Shown here: piece by piece, positions 9,501-17,595 of the stretch
Position numbering within the stretch: position 1 is the first letter of the stretch
Layout: the number at the start of each line of letters is the position of its first letter
DNA from: Acidobacteriota bacterium
Lineage (GTDB): Bacteria; Acidobacteriota; Terriglobia; Bryobacterales; Bryobacteraceae
DNA: 64,000 bases
Assembly (NCBI GenBank): GCA_947470805.1
Contig: CANIVU010000013.1
Coordinates: 1-64,000 of the forward strand
Reading direction: 5' to 3'
Translations under genes and position numbers: made by a program
The notes under the pieces: generated by a model
The model's input: the letters and a program-made list of their open reading frames with translations, nothing else
Databases searched by the model: none
What the model was told of the DNA's origin: nothing

Positions 9501-12269
9501 ATCACAGTCGCCGGCCAAACCTGGACCATCACGCAAGGCGGCATCACCGGCGCGGTCACGCTCTCCCCCTCCACCGACACGGCCCCCGGCACCGGCGCCA
9601 CCGGCAAATCCGTAACCGTCACCTCCAACGCTACCGATTTCGCATGGACCGCCACCGCCAACGTCCCCTGGCTAACGATCACCACAGGAGCAACCGGCCT
9701 CGGCACCGGCGCCGTCACCTACGACGTAGCACCCCTCACCAGCATCAACAGCCGCACCGGCGCCATCACCATCGCCGGCCAGACGCTCACCGTCACCCAA
9801 AGCGGCCTCACCGGCGCCGTCACCCTCTCCCCCTCTACCGATACAGCCCCCGCCAACGGAGCAACCGGCAAATCCGTAACCGTCACCGCCAACGCCACGG
9901 ACTTCCCCTGGACCGCCACATCGAACGTCCCCTGGCTATCGATCACCACCGGCGCCACCGGCACCGGCACCGCCGCGGTCACCTACAACGTCGCGGCCAG
10001 CCCCAGCATCAACAGCCGCACCGGCGTCATCACTGTCGCCGGCCAAACGCTCACCGTCATCCAAAGCGGCGTCACCGGCGCCGTCACCCTCTCGCCCTCC
10101 ACCGATACAGCCACCGCCGGCGGCGCAAACGGGAAGTCGGTCACCGTCACCTCCAACGCCACGGACTTCCCCTGGACGGCCAACGCCAACGCCCCCTGGA
10201 TCACCATCACCGCCGGCGCCACAGGCCTCGGAACGGGTGCCGTCACCTACAACGTCGCCTCGAACGCCACCAGCGTCAATAGCCGCACCGGCACCCTCAC
10301 CATCGGCGGCCAAACGCTCACCATCACCCAGGGAGGGGTCACCGGCAACGTCCTCCTGTCCCCAGGCTCCGACGCTGCCCCAGCCAACGGCGCAACCGGA
10401 AAGTCCGTCACCTTAACCTCCAACGCCACAGACTTCGTCTGGACCGCCGTCGCCAACGTCCCCTGGCTAACGATCGCCACAGGCGCCTCCGGCACCGGCA
10501 GCGGCGCCGTCACCTACAACGTCACCTCCAACGCCTCGAGCGTCAACAGCCGCACCGGCACCCTCACCATCGGCGGCCAAACGCTCACCGTCACACAATC
10601 CGGCGTCACCGGCGCCATCACCCTCTCCCCCGCCTCCGACGCCGCCCCCGTAAACGGAGCCACCGCCAGGTCCATAGCCGTCACCTCCAACGCCACTGAC
10701 TTCGCCTGGACCGCTGCATCAAACGCCCCTTGGCTAACCATCACCAGCAACCCACCCGGAACCGGCAGCGGCACCGTCACCTATAACATCGCCTCCAACG
10801 CCACCAGCATCAACAGCCGCACCGCCACCCTCACCATCGGGGGCCAATCGTTCGCCATCACCCAACCCGGAATCACCGGCGCCATCAACCTCTCCCCCGC
10901 CTCCGATACCGCCCCCGTCAACGGAGCCAACGCCAAGTCCATCACGGTAACCGCCAACGCCACCGACTTCGCCTGGACATCCTCCTCAAACGTCCCCTGG
11001 CTGACCATCACCGCCGGCGCGACAGGTACCGGCAACGGTGCCGTCACCTACAACGTCGCCTCCAACGCCACCAGCATCAACAGCCGCACCGGTGCTCTCA
11101 CCATAGGCGGCCAAACGTTCGTCATCACACAACCCGGAGTCACCGGCGCCATCAACCTCTCCCCGGCCTCCGACACCGCCCCCGCCACCGGAGCCACCGC
11201 CAAGTCCATCACCGTCACGTCCAACGCCACCGACTTCGCCTGGACCGCCACCGCCAGCGTCCCCTGGATCACCATCACCGCCGGCGCCACCGGCACCGGC
11301 AACGGCACCGTCACCTGCAACGTCGCCCCGAACCCCTCGAGCGTCAACAGCCGCACCGGCGCCATCCTCATCGCCGGACAATCCTGGACCATCACACAGA
11401 GCGGAGTCACCGGAGCCCTAACCCTCTCGCCGGCATCCGATACGGTGCCCGTAGGCGGAGCCAACGGAAGGCTGCTCACCGTCACCGCCAACGCACCTGA
11501 CTTCGCCTGGACCGCCGCCTCCAACGTCCCCTGGATCACCATCACCACCGGCGCCACCGGCACCGGCAACGGAGCCATCACCTACAACGTCGCCGCCAAC
11601 ACCGGCAGCGAAGACCGTTCCGGAACTCTCACCATCGGAGGCCGGACCTTCGCCGTATCGCAGCAAACCAAACCGGAACTGCTCCTCACGCCAACCCGCG
11701 CCGCCGTGTCGTTTATCACGGGCGAACCGGTCCCTCCCATCGTGGCCGAACTCGGAGGCACGCCCGGCCTCGCCTTCACCGTCCGGTCCGATGTCCCGTG
11801 GCTGCAGGTCTCGCCCCGGGCCGGCGTGCTAACCGGAGGCCTCAAGCTAACGATCACCCCCAGTAACCAACTCTCACCCGGCGAATACGTGGGAACAATC
11901 ACAGTGCAAGCGGAAAGAGCCGAGGCGCGAACGCTGCTGGTCCGGTTGTCGGTCACAGAACCGACGCAATTCATCGCCCTCCCCGCAGCAATCGAACTGG
12001 AGGGAGCCACCCCGGCCCAACTCTACATCACCTCCCGAGGACGCCAGGTCAGCTACCGGGCGGAGGCCATCAGCGAAGGCGGCTGGCTATCGGTAAGCCC
12101 GGAGATCGGCACAACGCCGGTGAACCTCCGTGTAACGGCAAACCCGTACTACCTGAAACCCGGCCGCTACACCGGTGCCATCCGCCTCACATCCGCCGAA
12201 CCCGGCGGCGGCGGCCCCATAAGTATCCCCGTGACGCTCAACGTACCGGCGCAGCCCCAGCAACCATAA
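6501..12269 (+). CDS. Giant secreted protein: seven-bladed FG-GAP propeller plus tandem BACON-like domains
   Basis: 1922 residues. Signal peptide (about 1-30), then a ~205-residue N-terminal domain of the kind that precedes FG-GAP propellers (NGITEWFVNG, LEHGFTIP). Seven blades follow (about 239-752), each starting QQAYLKASN or similar and carrying a FG-S-A-I-GDT core; blades 2, 6 and 7 have a longer loop with two cysteines ending PGTQ. Next come eleven tandem ~89-residue BACON-like domains (about 757-1720) with WTATxNVPWLxITTGATG and RTGTLTIGGQTxTVTQ blocks, then two divergent domains. BACON modules are linked to carbohydrate or mucin binding and to spacer roles. A large surface-associated or released adhesin-like protein is likely; the ligand is unknown. 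Confidence 0.88.
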   Translation: MALTVGNTRPSFAAVLFTLITTLGAASIGPKPHPENSLPAGLTLVDWHQIQAEYHRHRHGMFPDANGGYHARTHKHGWLARFDGTGVSLTPDTQPWTWGLELVRWGRPGHEITPSAKPRIQTTVNRLEYNHNGITEWFVNGQDGLEHGFTIPTRPEGAAAELAIHLHLRGDLTPRPASNGQAINYETKQGAPALHYRKLIVTDARGRRLPARLAASEKSLQILLDDRQAIYPLTVDPVVQQAYLKASNTGATDRFANSVAISGDTVVLGTDQEDSNATGINGDQSNNTAANAGAAYVFVRSGGVWTQQAYLKASNTGAGDAFGVSVAIQGDTLVVGADREDSDATGVNATLGTGGCTDGDAACQPGTQSNNALTNAGAAYVFVRTGSTWTQQSYLKASNTGVNDAFGTSLTITGDTIVVGAPFEGSTATGINGSENDDCAPNAGAAYVFVRTAGTWSQQAYLKASNTGAVDIFGISVAISGETLVVGAWGEASNTTGVNGNETDDSSPGAGAAYVFVRSGTTWSQQAYLKASNAEGGDNFGFSVAISGDTVVVGARQEGSNATGVNGSQTSNDLPGSGAAYVFLRASGVWSQQAYLKPSNPDSGDNFGYSVAIDGDTVLIAARYEASDNTGINAPRGTGTCMPANAACEPGTQANNAAVESGALYLFQRISGNWNQQAYIKASNTGTGDRLRVVALSGNTILAGAWGEDSNATGVNAPSGTGVCAASDAACQPGTQANNALLDSGAAYVLRLVATSLAPATNTVPGTGATAQAAIVNAESWLPWTATTNAAWLTITAGTSGVGPGSVTYDCAPLTSINGRTGTLTIGGLTHTVTQNGLTGAVTLSPTSDTAPPAGATAKSVAVTSNATDFAWTATANVPWLSITTGATGLGNGAVTYDVASNATSVNTRSGTLTIGGQTLTVTQTGVTGAVTLSPTTDTAPGTGATGKTITVTANATDFAWTATANVPWLTITTGATGTGSGTITANAATNTSINSRTGVITVAGQTWTITQGGITGAVTLSPSTDTAPGTGATGKSVTVTSNATDFAWTATANVPWLTITTGATGLGTGAVTYDVAPLTSINSRTGAITIAGQTLTVTQSGLTGAVTLSPSTDTAPANGATGKSVTVTANATDFPWTATSNVPWLSITTGATGTGTAAVTYNVAASPSINSRTGVITVAGQTLTVIQSGVTGAVTLSPSTDTATAGGANGKSVTVTSNATDFPWTANANAPWITITAGATGLGTGAVTYNVASNATSVNSRTGTLTIGGQTLTITQGGVTGNVLLSPGSDAAPANGATGKSVTLTSNATDFVWTAVANVPWLTIATGASGTGSGAVTYNVTSNASSVNSRTGTLTIGGQTLTVTQSGVTGAITLSPASDAAPVNGATARSIAVTSNATDFAWTAASNAPWLTITSNPPGTGSGTVTYNIASNATSINSRTATLTIGGQSFAITQPGITGAINLSPASDTAPVNGANAKSITVTANATDFAWTSSSNVPWLTITAGATGTGNGAVTYNVASNATSINSRTGALTIGGQTFVITQPGVTGAINLSPASDTAPATGATAKSITVTSNATDFAWTATASVPWITITAGATGTGNGTVTCNVAPNPSSVNSRTGAILIAGQSWTITQSGVTGALTLSPASDTVPVGGANGRLLTVTANAPDFAWTAASNVPWITITTGATGTGNGAITYNVAANTGSEDRSGTLTIGGRTFAVSQQTKPELLLTPTRAAVSFITGEPVPPIVAELGGTPGLAFTVRSDVPWLQVSPRAGVLTGGLKLTITPSNQLSPGEYVGTITVQAERAEARTLLVRLSVTEPTQFIALPAAIELEGATPAQLYITSRGRQVSYRAEAISEGGWLSVSPEIGTTPVNLRVTANPYYLKPGRYTGAIRLTSAEPGGGGPISIPVTLNVPAQPQQP
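8769..11665 (+). repeat. Eleven in-frame tandem repeats of about 264-267 bp encoding BACON-like domains
   Basis: The unit, 88-89 codons, recurs eleven times, with starts near 8769, 9030, 9297, 9561, 9825, 10089 and onward. Each encodes LSPxxDTAPxxGATxKSxxV, then WTAxxxVPWLxIT, then NSRTGxxTIxGQ. The copies are very similar at the DNA level in the middle of the array but differ by scattered substitutions, so the array was probably built by duplication and may still change in copy number. Antisense open frames of the same period are shadows of this repeat. Confidence 0.9.
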
Positions 12270-12391
12270 ATCCTGCCCGCCCCGGCCGGGCCGCACACCC
12301 AAAAAAACCCAATCACAGCCCAAAAACTTTCCCTAACCCACACCCAATCAACAACTTACAATCCAGCCGTCCCGTCTACCCCTTGACAACT

Positions 12392-12445
12392 TGGTATAAT
12401 GAAAGAGTGAGGGCTTGTTCTGCATCCAACAGAACAAGCCCTTTT
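12392..12445 (+). terminator. Perfect 12-bp hairpin with T-run directly downstream of an extended -10 box
   Basis: GGGCTTGTTCTG (12411-12422) pairs perfectly with CAGAACAAGCCC (12430-12441) around a seven-base loop and is followed by TTTT. Eleven bases upstream is TGGTATAAT (12392-12400), an extended -10 promoter motif. The hairpin is a good intrinsic terminator for the giant gene ending at 12269. The promoter motif just before it could instead start a very short transcript that ends at once. Confidence 0.6.
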
Positions 12446-12489
12446 GACATTCGCCACCCTCGGTCGGGCCCACACCCCTCGAAATGGTG

Positions 12490-12645
12490 GAAATAACCCA
12501 GGAAACACTGAAAACAAACAACTTACCCACCAGGTTATCTCTTCCCAGAACCCACAAACCCCGAAAAACCCCAACAAGCCGGGCCCCAAACAGCCCGTAT
12601 AACCGGGAATAACCCAAAAGTGATTGAAAACAAACGACTTCACCA
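12490..12645. repeat. Imperfect 40-bp direct repeat, two copies 116 bp apart
   Basis: Copy 1 (12490-12529) and copy 2 (12606-12645) align without gaps. Both have an ATAACCCA block near the start and the core TGAAAACAAACxACTT at the same offset, with an unmatched eight-base middle. The function is unknown. The position inside a non-coding convergent region makes coding conservation an unlikely cause. Confidence 0.5.
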
Positions 12646-12730
12646 AAACAAAAGCCCAAATAACCCCACCATAAACCAATCATAAACCCACGAAAATACC
12701 CAAAATACCCAGGAAGACTCCCAACAGCAA

Positions 12731-15217
12731 CTACCGCTCCCCCTCCCGCGCATACCGCCGCGCCACCTCCGCCCACCACCCCTTCGCCTTCTTCCCCTCA
12801 AAAGTCGCAATCACCGGCCCCAACACCTTCCGCCCCTCCCCCACCTGCCCGCCCCGGATCAACGCCCCGCCCAGCACGATACTCGCCTGGTGCATCATCC
12901 AGTGCTCCGGCCGCACAACAGGCTTCAAAATCTCCATCCCCTCCCGAGCCACCAACTCCGCCCGGTCCCGCCTCCCCAGGTCCAACAACCCTTGCCCCAA
13001 TAGCACTCGGATATACCCCAACTGCTGCTTCGGCCGCGGCTCCAACGCCTCCGCCGCCCCCAACGCCCCATCCAAAATCGCCACCCCCTCCCGCGACCTC
13101 CCCCGCTCCAACAGAATCGCCGCATACTTCATCTGCGCACTGATGTGCGGCAACTTCCCCTCCCCAATCGTCCGCGCCTGAATCGCCACCACCTCCCCCG
13201 CAATCCGCTCCGCCGACTCCATCTGCCCCGTCACCGAATACGCAATCGCCAGGTTCGACAACGAACTCGCCAGCTCCGAACTCTCATCCCCCAGGAACTT
13301 CCGGTACAACCCATGCGCCTCCTCGTAGATCGGAATCGCCTCCTTCCCCCGCTGCATCGTCGTCATCACATTCGCCAGATTGTTCAAACTCTGCGCCAAA
13401 TCCAGATGCCCCTCCGGATACAGCTTCCGCTTGAGCCCGATCGCCTCCCCAAACGCCTTCTCCGCGTCCGCAAACCGCCCCTGCCGGAAATACAGACTCC
13501 CCAAATACGACAACGCCTGCGCCCGCGCCGACGGCTGCCCCGCCAGCCGCAACGCCTCCTGATACGCCTCCTCCGCCTCCTTGCTCTTCCCCGCGTCCAT
13601 CAACGCCGCCCCCAGGCTCACCGCCATCTCCCCCCGATCCCCCACCCCCAACTCCGATCCCCCCGCCGCGCTCACCGCCGCCTGGCACGCCGCCACCGCC
13701 TCGGCATGCCGCGCCGCCTGGCGCAACTGGTTACAACGGTGCATCCACACCAGCGCCCGCGGCCCCGGCCCGATCCCCTTCGCCAACTCCACCGCCGCCG
13801 CCCCTGCCGCCTCCGCCTCCTTGTGCCGCCCCCGGAACTCCTCCCCCTCGGCCACCATCGCCAGCGCCCGCGCCAGCCGCTCCGGATTCGGGCTCTTGCT
13901 CCCCTCCTCGGACGTCAACAGCTCCCGGTAAGCCAACACCGCCTTCTCGTACAACCCCAAATTGAAATACGCCTCCGCCATCGTCTCCAACAGCGCATGC
14001 CGCGTCCCGTCATTCCCCAACGTCCGCACCCGCGCCGCGCCCAGGTCCAGCAGCTCCCGCGTCGACACCCGGTTCCCCTGATTCCGCTCCGGATCGGCCG
14101 CCGCGAACAACTCCCGCAAAAACCGCGATACCTCCTCCGCCCGGTCCCGTTCCATCTCGATGCTGCGCTTCTGCACCGCCACATACGCCAGCCCGCCCAG
14201 CGCCGCCGCCAACACGCCCAACCCCACCACCGCCGGCACCGCGTACCGGCTCATCAGCTTCGCCGCTTTATACGAAAACGCCCCGGCCCGCGCCTCCACC
14301 GGCAGCCCCCGCAAGTACCGGTTCACGTCCTCCGCCAACTGCTCCGCCGTCGCGTACCGCTGCTCGGCCTCCGCCCGCGTCGCCTTCTCCACAATCGCCT
14401 GTACGTCCCGCGACCGTGGCTCCGCCACCAACTCCCCCAGCATCACCCCCAGAGAGTACACATCCGTCGCCGTCGTCAACAACTGCCCCGCCTGCTGCTC
14501 CGGACTCGCATAGGCCGGCGTATACGGCCGCATCCGCGTCACCGTCGCCTCCCCATCCGCCTCCAGAACCTTAGCAATCCCGAAGTCCAACAGCTTCACA
14601 TCCCCGTTCGCCCGCACCATCACGTTCCGAGGCTTCAAGTCCCGATGGATCACCAGGTGGCTGTGCGCATGCTGCACCGCCGCGCAAATCGTCGCAAACA
14701 GCTCCAACCGCGCCCGCTCCCCCAGCGCCCGCTCCTGGCAGTACTCCGGCAACAGCCGCCCCTCGATGTACTCCATCACCAGATACGGCCGCCCGTCCTC
14801 GGTCGACCCGCCGTCCAGCAACCGCGCAATATGCGGATGGTCCAACAACGACAGAATCTGCCGTTCCTGGGCAAACCGCCGGATCACCTCATTGGTGTCC
14901 ATCCCCCGCTTGATCAGCTTAATGGCCACCGTCTGCTGAAAGCCCCCGTCCACCCGCTCCGCCCGCCAGACGGTCCCCATCCCGCCCCGGCCCACCTCCG
15001 CCTCCAACCGGTACGGCCCGATCAACTGCCCCTTCACCGCCTCCAGCGGCGCCAACTCGGAGTCCAACATCAGCTCCACCTGCCGCCGCAGATCCGCATC
15101 ATCCCCGCACTCCCGCTGCAGATACGCCGCCCGCTGCGCCCTCGGCAATGCCGCCGCCCCGTCAAAAAGGGCGCAAACCTGCCGCCAACGATCTCCGCTC
15201 TCGCGCCCGGCGCTCAT
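12731..15217 (-). CDS. Membrane Ser/Thr protein kinase (PknB-like) with TPR sensor domain
   Basis: 828 residues from the ATG at 15217. An N-terminal leader of the WRQVCALFDGAA type (about 1-60) precedes the Hanks kinase domain (about 67-330). The kinase has the glycine loop VGRGGMGTVW, the lysine motif TVAIKLIKRG, the catalytic loop HRDLKPRN near residue 187, the LLDFGIAK metal motif and TPAYASPEQ. One TM helix (VPAVVGLGVLAAALGGLAYV, about 345-365) is followed by about 400 residues of TPR repeats. The -10-like TACATT sits six bases before the ATG, so the mRNA is probably leaderless. It is divergent from the DUF6351 gene with a duplicated promoter segment between them. All catalytic motifs are intact. 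Confidence 0.92.
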   Translation of the reverse strand: MSAGRESGDRWRQVCALFDGAAALPRAQRAAYLQRECGDDADLRRQVELMLDSELAPLEAVKGQLIGPYRLEAEVGRGGMGTVWRAERVDGGFQQTVAIKLIKRGMDTNEVIRRFAQERQILSLLDHPHIARLLDGGSTEDGRPYLVMEYIEGRLLPEYCQERALGERARLELFATICAAVQHAHSHLVIHRDLKPRNVMVRANGDVKLLDFGIAKVLEADGEATVTRMRPYTPAYASPEQQAGQLLTTATDVYSLGVMLGELVAEPRSRDVQAIVEKATRAEAEQRYATAEQLAEDVNRYLRGLPVEARAGAFSYKAAKLMSRYAVPAVVGLGVLAAALGGLAYVAVQKRSIEMERDRAEEVSRFLRELFAAADPERNQGNRVSTRELLDLGAARVRTLGNDGTRHALLETMAEAYFNLGLYEKAVLAYRELLTSEEGSKSPNPERLARALAMVAEGEEFRGRHKEAEAAGAAAVELAKGIGPGPRALVWMHRCNQLRQAARHAEAVAACQAAVSAAGGSELGVGDRGEMAVSLGAALMDAGKSKEAEEAYQEALRLAGQPSARAQALSYLGSLYFRQGRFADAEKAFGEAIGLKRKLYPEGHLDLAQSLNNLANVMTTMQRGKEAIPIYEEAHGLYRKFLGDESSELASSLSNLAIAYSVTGQMESAERIAGEVVAIQARTIGEGKLPHISAQMKYAAILLERGRSREGVAILDGALGAAEALEPRPKQQLGYIRVLLGQGLLDLGRRDRAELVAREGMEILKPVVRPEHWMMHQASIVLGGALIRGGQVGEGRKVLGPVIATFEGKKAKGWWAEVARRYAREGER

Positions 15218-15243
15218 TAGTACAATGTACAGAACTTCGCCCA
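15193..15243. promoter_or_regulatory. Copy 1 of a ~50-bp promoter segment with palindrome GTACAATGTAC
   Basis: The palindrome GTACAATGTAC at 15220-15230 ends three bases before the kinase start codon. On the minus strand it contains TACATT, which six bases later meets the ATG at 15217. The flanks CTCCGCTCTC and AGAACTTCGCCC are shared with copy 2 at 15360-15410. Such spacing suits a leaderless promoter with an operator overlapping its -10. TACA/TGTA half-sites recall BlaI/MecI-type operators, but that link is only a suggestion. Confidence 0.5.
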
Positions 15244-15359
15244 CGCCGACACGAACCCCACACTCCACGACCCAGCCCCCATCCCCAAACAGCAGCCCGC
15301 CCCGCCTGCGATCCCCACCCGCCAGAGCCCGCACCCCCTGTCCCCTCTTACGCAACCGG

Positions 15360-15410
15360 CTCCGCTCTCCCCCGGTCACTCGTTAGTACAATGTACAGAA
15401 CTTCGCCCGT
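15360..15410. promoter_or_regulatory. Copy 2 of the ~50-bp promoter segment, at the start of the DUF6351 gene
   Basis: The same palindrome recurs at 15386-15396, 166 bp from copy 1, inside a shared block running from CTCCGCTCTC through TTAGTACAATGTACAG to ACTTCGCCC. Here the plus-strand TACAAT (15388-15393) can act as a -10 box. The ATG inside the palindrome (15391) or the GTG at 15409 opens the hydrolase gene. One regulator could therefore control both divergent genes. Confidence 0.5.
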
Positions 15411-17457
15411 GCCCATACGCCCCTCAATCCTCGCCCTCTCCGCCCTGGTGGCCGCCGCGGCTCCGGCCTGGCAGATCTCGACCATCTCCTCCCGCCCCGA
15501 CAAGGTCAGCGGCGGCGACGCCCTCGTCCGCATCGACGTTCCCAACAACGCCCCCCTCACCGGCATCACCGTTCGCCGCAACGGACAGGACATCACCAGC
15601 ACCTTCCGCCCCGACGCCTCCCAGCACGCCCTCATCGGCCTCGTCCGCGGTCTCCGCCTCGGCCAGAACTCGCTCGAAGCCTTTACCGGCGGCACGCCAT
15701 CCGCTCAACTCTCCGTCATCAATTACCCCGCCACAGGCCCTATCTTCTCCGGCCCCCAAGAGCAGCCCTTCATCTGCCAGACCCAGAACTTCAAACTCCC
15801 CGACGGCTCCTCTCTTGGCCCCTCCCTCGACGCCGATTGCACCGTCAAAACCGTCGTCCAATACCTCTACCGCCCCACCGGCTCCCGCGAGTTCAAACCC
15901 TTCGTCAACAACGCCCCCGACGTCGATACAACGACCACCACCACCGGCCAAAAGGTCCGCTACATCGTCCGCGTCGAAACCGGCACGCTCAACCGCTCCC
16001 TCTATCAGTTCGCCATCCTCCACGACCCGGCCGATCCTGCCGGCAAGCCCTGGAACCGCCGCCTCCTCTACTCCTTCGGCGGCGGTTGCACCGGCGGCTG
16101 GTACCGCCAGGGCGCCAACATCCCCAACATCCTCAACGACGACATCGTCGGCCGCGGCTACGCCGAGGCCTCCGCCTCCCTCAACGTCTTCGGCAACAAC
16201 TGCCAGGACGTCGTCGCCACCGAGACCATGATGATGGTCAAGGAACGCTTCATCGAAGCCAACGGGCAGCCCGCCTTCACCTTCGGCCGCGGCGGCTCCG
16301 GCGGCTCTTACCAGCAGCTCCAGATCGCCGACGGCTACCCCGGCCTCCTCGATGGCATCATCCCCTCGGCCACCTTCCCCGACGTGCTCGAAACCACCCA
16401 GTTCCTGGTCGACGCCCAGCTTCTCGACAACTACTTCAACCGCTTCGGCCGCACCCTCACCGACGACCAGAAGAAGGCCATCGCCGGCGTCGGCACCCTC
16501 AAGAACATCAACCCCGTCGGCAACGGCGCCGGCCGCATCAACCCTACCAAATTCTGCCCGCCCGAACTGCCCCAGGAGCTCCGCTACCACCCCACGCTCA
16601 ACCGCGCCGGCGCCCGCTGCGACATCTTCGACCACACCGTCAACGTCTACGGCCGCGACCCCGTCACCGGCTTCGCCCGCCGCGCCATCGATAACGTTGG
16701 CGTCCAGTACGGCCTCACCGCCCTCAACACCGGCGCCATCACCGCCGCCCAGTTCCTCGACCTCAACGAAAAGGTTGGCGGCTACGACAACGACGGCAAC
16801 ATCACCGCCGCCCGCGCCGTCGCCGATCCCCAGGCCCTCCGCGCCGCCTACCAGACCGGCCGCGTCACCTACGGCGGCAACGGCCTCGCGCGCATCCCCA
16901 TCATCGACTACCGCGCCTACACCGACTTGACCGACGCCGGCGACGTTCATCAGAAGTACCATTCCTATTCGTTGCGCGAACGCCTCCGCGCCGCCAACGG
17001 CACCGCCGCCAACGAGGTCATCCTCGTCGCGGGCCAGCACTCCCACAAGGTCCACGCCTACGCCGTCACCAAGATGGACGAATGGCTCACCAACCTCGCC
17101 AAGGACACCTCCACTGCTCCCGTCATCGAGAAGATCACCCGCGCCAAACCAGCCGACCTGGTGGACTCCTGCTACCTCGCCAACGACGTCCGCATCCTCG
17201 AGCCGCAGAACTTCTCCGGCGGCGAGTGCAACAAGACCTACAAGACCTTCCCGCCCCCGCGCATGATCGCCGGCGGCCCCATCACCAACAACGTCCTGAA
17301 GTGCCAGCTGAAGCCCATCGACCCGGCCGACTACGCCGTCCCCTTCACCGACGCCGAGCGCCAGCGGCTCCGCCGCGCCTTCCCCAACGGCGTCTGTGAC
17401 TGGAAGCGCCCCGGCGTCGAACAGCAAAAACCCCTCGGCACCTGGCTCCAATACTAG
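15391..17457 (+). CDS. Secreted DUF6351-type alpha/beta-hydrolase-like protein
   Basis: 688 residues from the ATG at 15391; the GTG at 15409 is an alternative, and either gives a signal peptide ending near AAAAPAWQ. The protein resembles the DUF6351 family: an N-terminal Ig-like domain (about 30-110), then a hydrolase-like core with LLYSFGGGCTGGWYRQG, FTFGRGGSGGSYQQLQ (nucleophile-elbow-like GGSGG, about 295) and a late VAGQHSHKVH that could supply the histidine. Reaction and substrate are unknown; assignment rests on recalled family motifs. It is divergent from the kinase and shares the duplicated promoter segment. Confidence 0.7.
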   Translation: MYRTSPVPIRPSILALSALVAAAAPAWQISTISSRPDKVSGGDALVRIDVPNNAPLTGITVRRNGQDITSTFRPDASQHALIGLVRGLRLGQNSLEAFTGGTPSAQLSVINYPATGPIFSGPQEQPFICQTQNFKLPDGSSLGPSLDADCTVKTVVQYLYRPTGSREFKPFVNNAPDVDTTTTTTGQKVRYIVRVETGTLNRSLYQFAILHDPADPAGKPWNRRLLYSFGGGCTGGWYRQGANIPNILNDDIVGRGYAEASASLNVFGNNCQDVVATETMMMVKERFIEANGQPAFTFGRGGSGGSYQQLQIADGYPGLLDGIIPSATFPDVLETTQFLVDAQLLDNYFNRFGRTLTDDQKKAIAGVGTLKNINPVGNGAGRINPTKFCPPELPQELRYHPTLNRAGARCDIFDHTVNVYGRDPVTGFARRAIDNVGVQYGLTALNTGAITAAQFLDLNEKVGGYDNDGNITAARAVADPQALRAAYQTGRVTYGGNGLARIPIIDYRAYTDLTDAGDVHQKYHSYSLRERLRAANGTAANEVILVAGQHSHKVHAYAVTKMDEWLTNLAKDTSTAPVIEKITRAKPADLVDSCYLANDVRILEPQNFSGGECNKTYKTFPPPRMIAGGPITNNVLKCQLKPIDPADYAVPFTDAERQRLRRAFPNGVCDWKRPGVEQQKPLGTWLQY

Positions 17458-17595
17458 CGATGCCAAGCCCCGCCCCCACCCGGGCCAAACACAACCGACC
17501 GGGGACGCGGCGGGCAGAACCTCCGACAAAACACCCCCTGTCCGAATCAGCAGCCGGGTCCCCCAAGACGCAAAGGCCCTGGACTACATAACCCC

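Larger units (their letters stand above)
12270..12730. other. Gene-free convergent region with small promoter-hairpin unit and imperfect repeats
   Basis: 461 bp between two genes that both end here. It is A/C-rich on the plus strand, unlike its neighbours, and I see no credible gene: the minus-strand open frames are Trp/Phe/Gly-rich and lack a ribosome site. It holds an extended -10 (12392-12400), a perfect hairpin (12411-12441) and an imperfect 40-bp direct repeat (12490-12529 and 12606-12645). A further partial match to the AACAACTTAC core lies near 12350. A small RNA or double terminator is possible. Confidence 0.5.

Noticed and set aside
8769-11665. CRISPR-like array
   Set aside because: The repeats are ~265 bp, in frame and protein-coding, with no short unique spacers.
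12383-12400. Classical sigma-70 promoter TTGACA ... TATAAT
   Set aside because: TTGACA at 12383-12388 is too close to the TATAAT at 12395-12400; only the extended -10 is credible.
12348-12779. Minus-strand small protein in the convergent gap
   Set aside because: Trp/Phe/Gly-rich product, no ribosome site, overlaps the kinase stop.
13145-15220. 691-codon plus-strand frame opposite the kinase
   Set aside because: Arg/Pro/Leu-rich antisense shadow of a GC-rich gene, no motifs.
15424-17529. 701-codon minus-strand frame opposite the DUF6351 gene
   Set aside because: Gly/Val/Asp-rich shadow with no family motifs.
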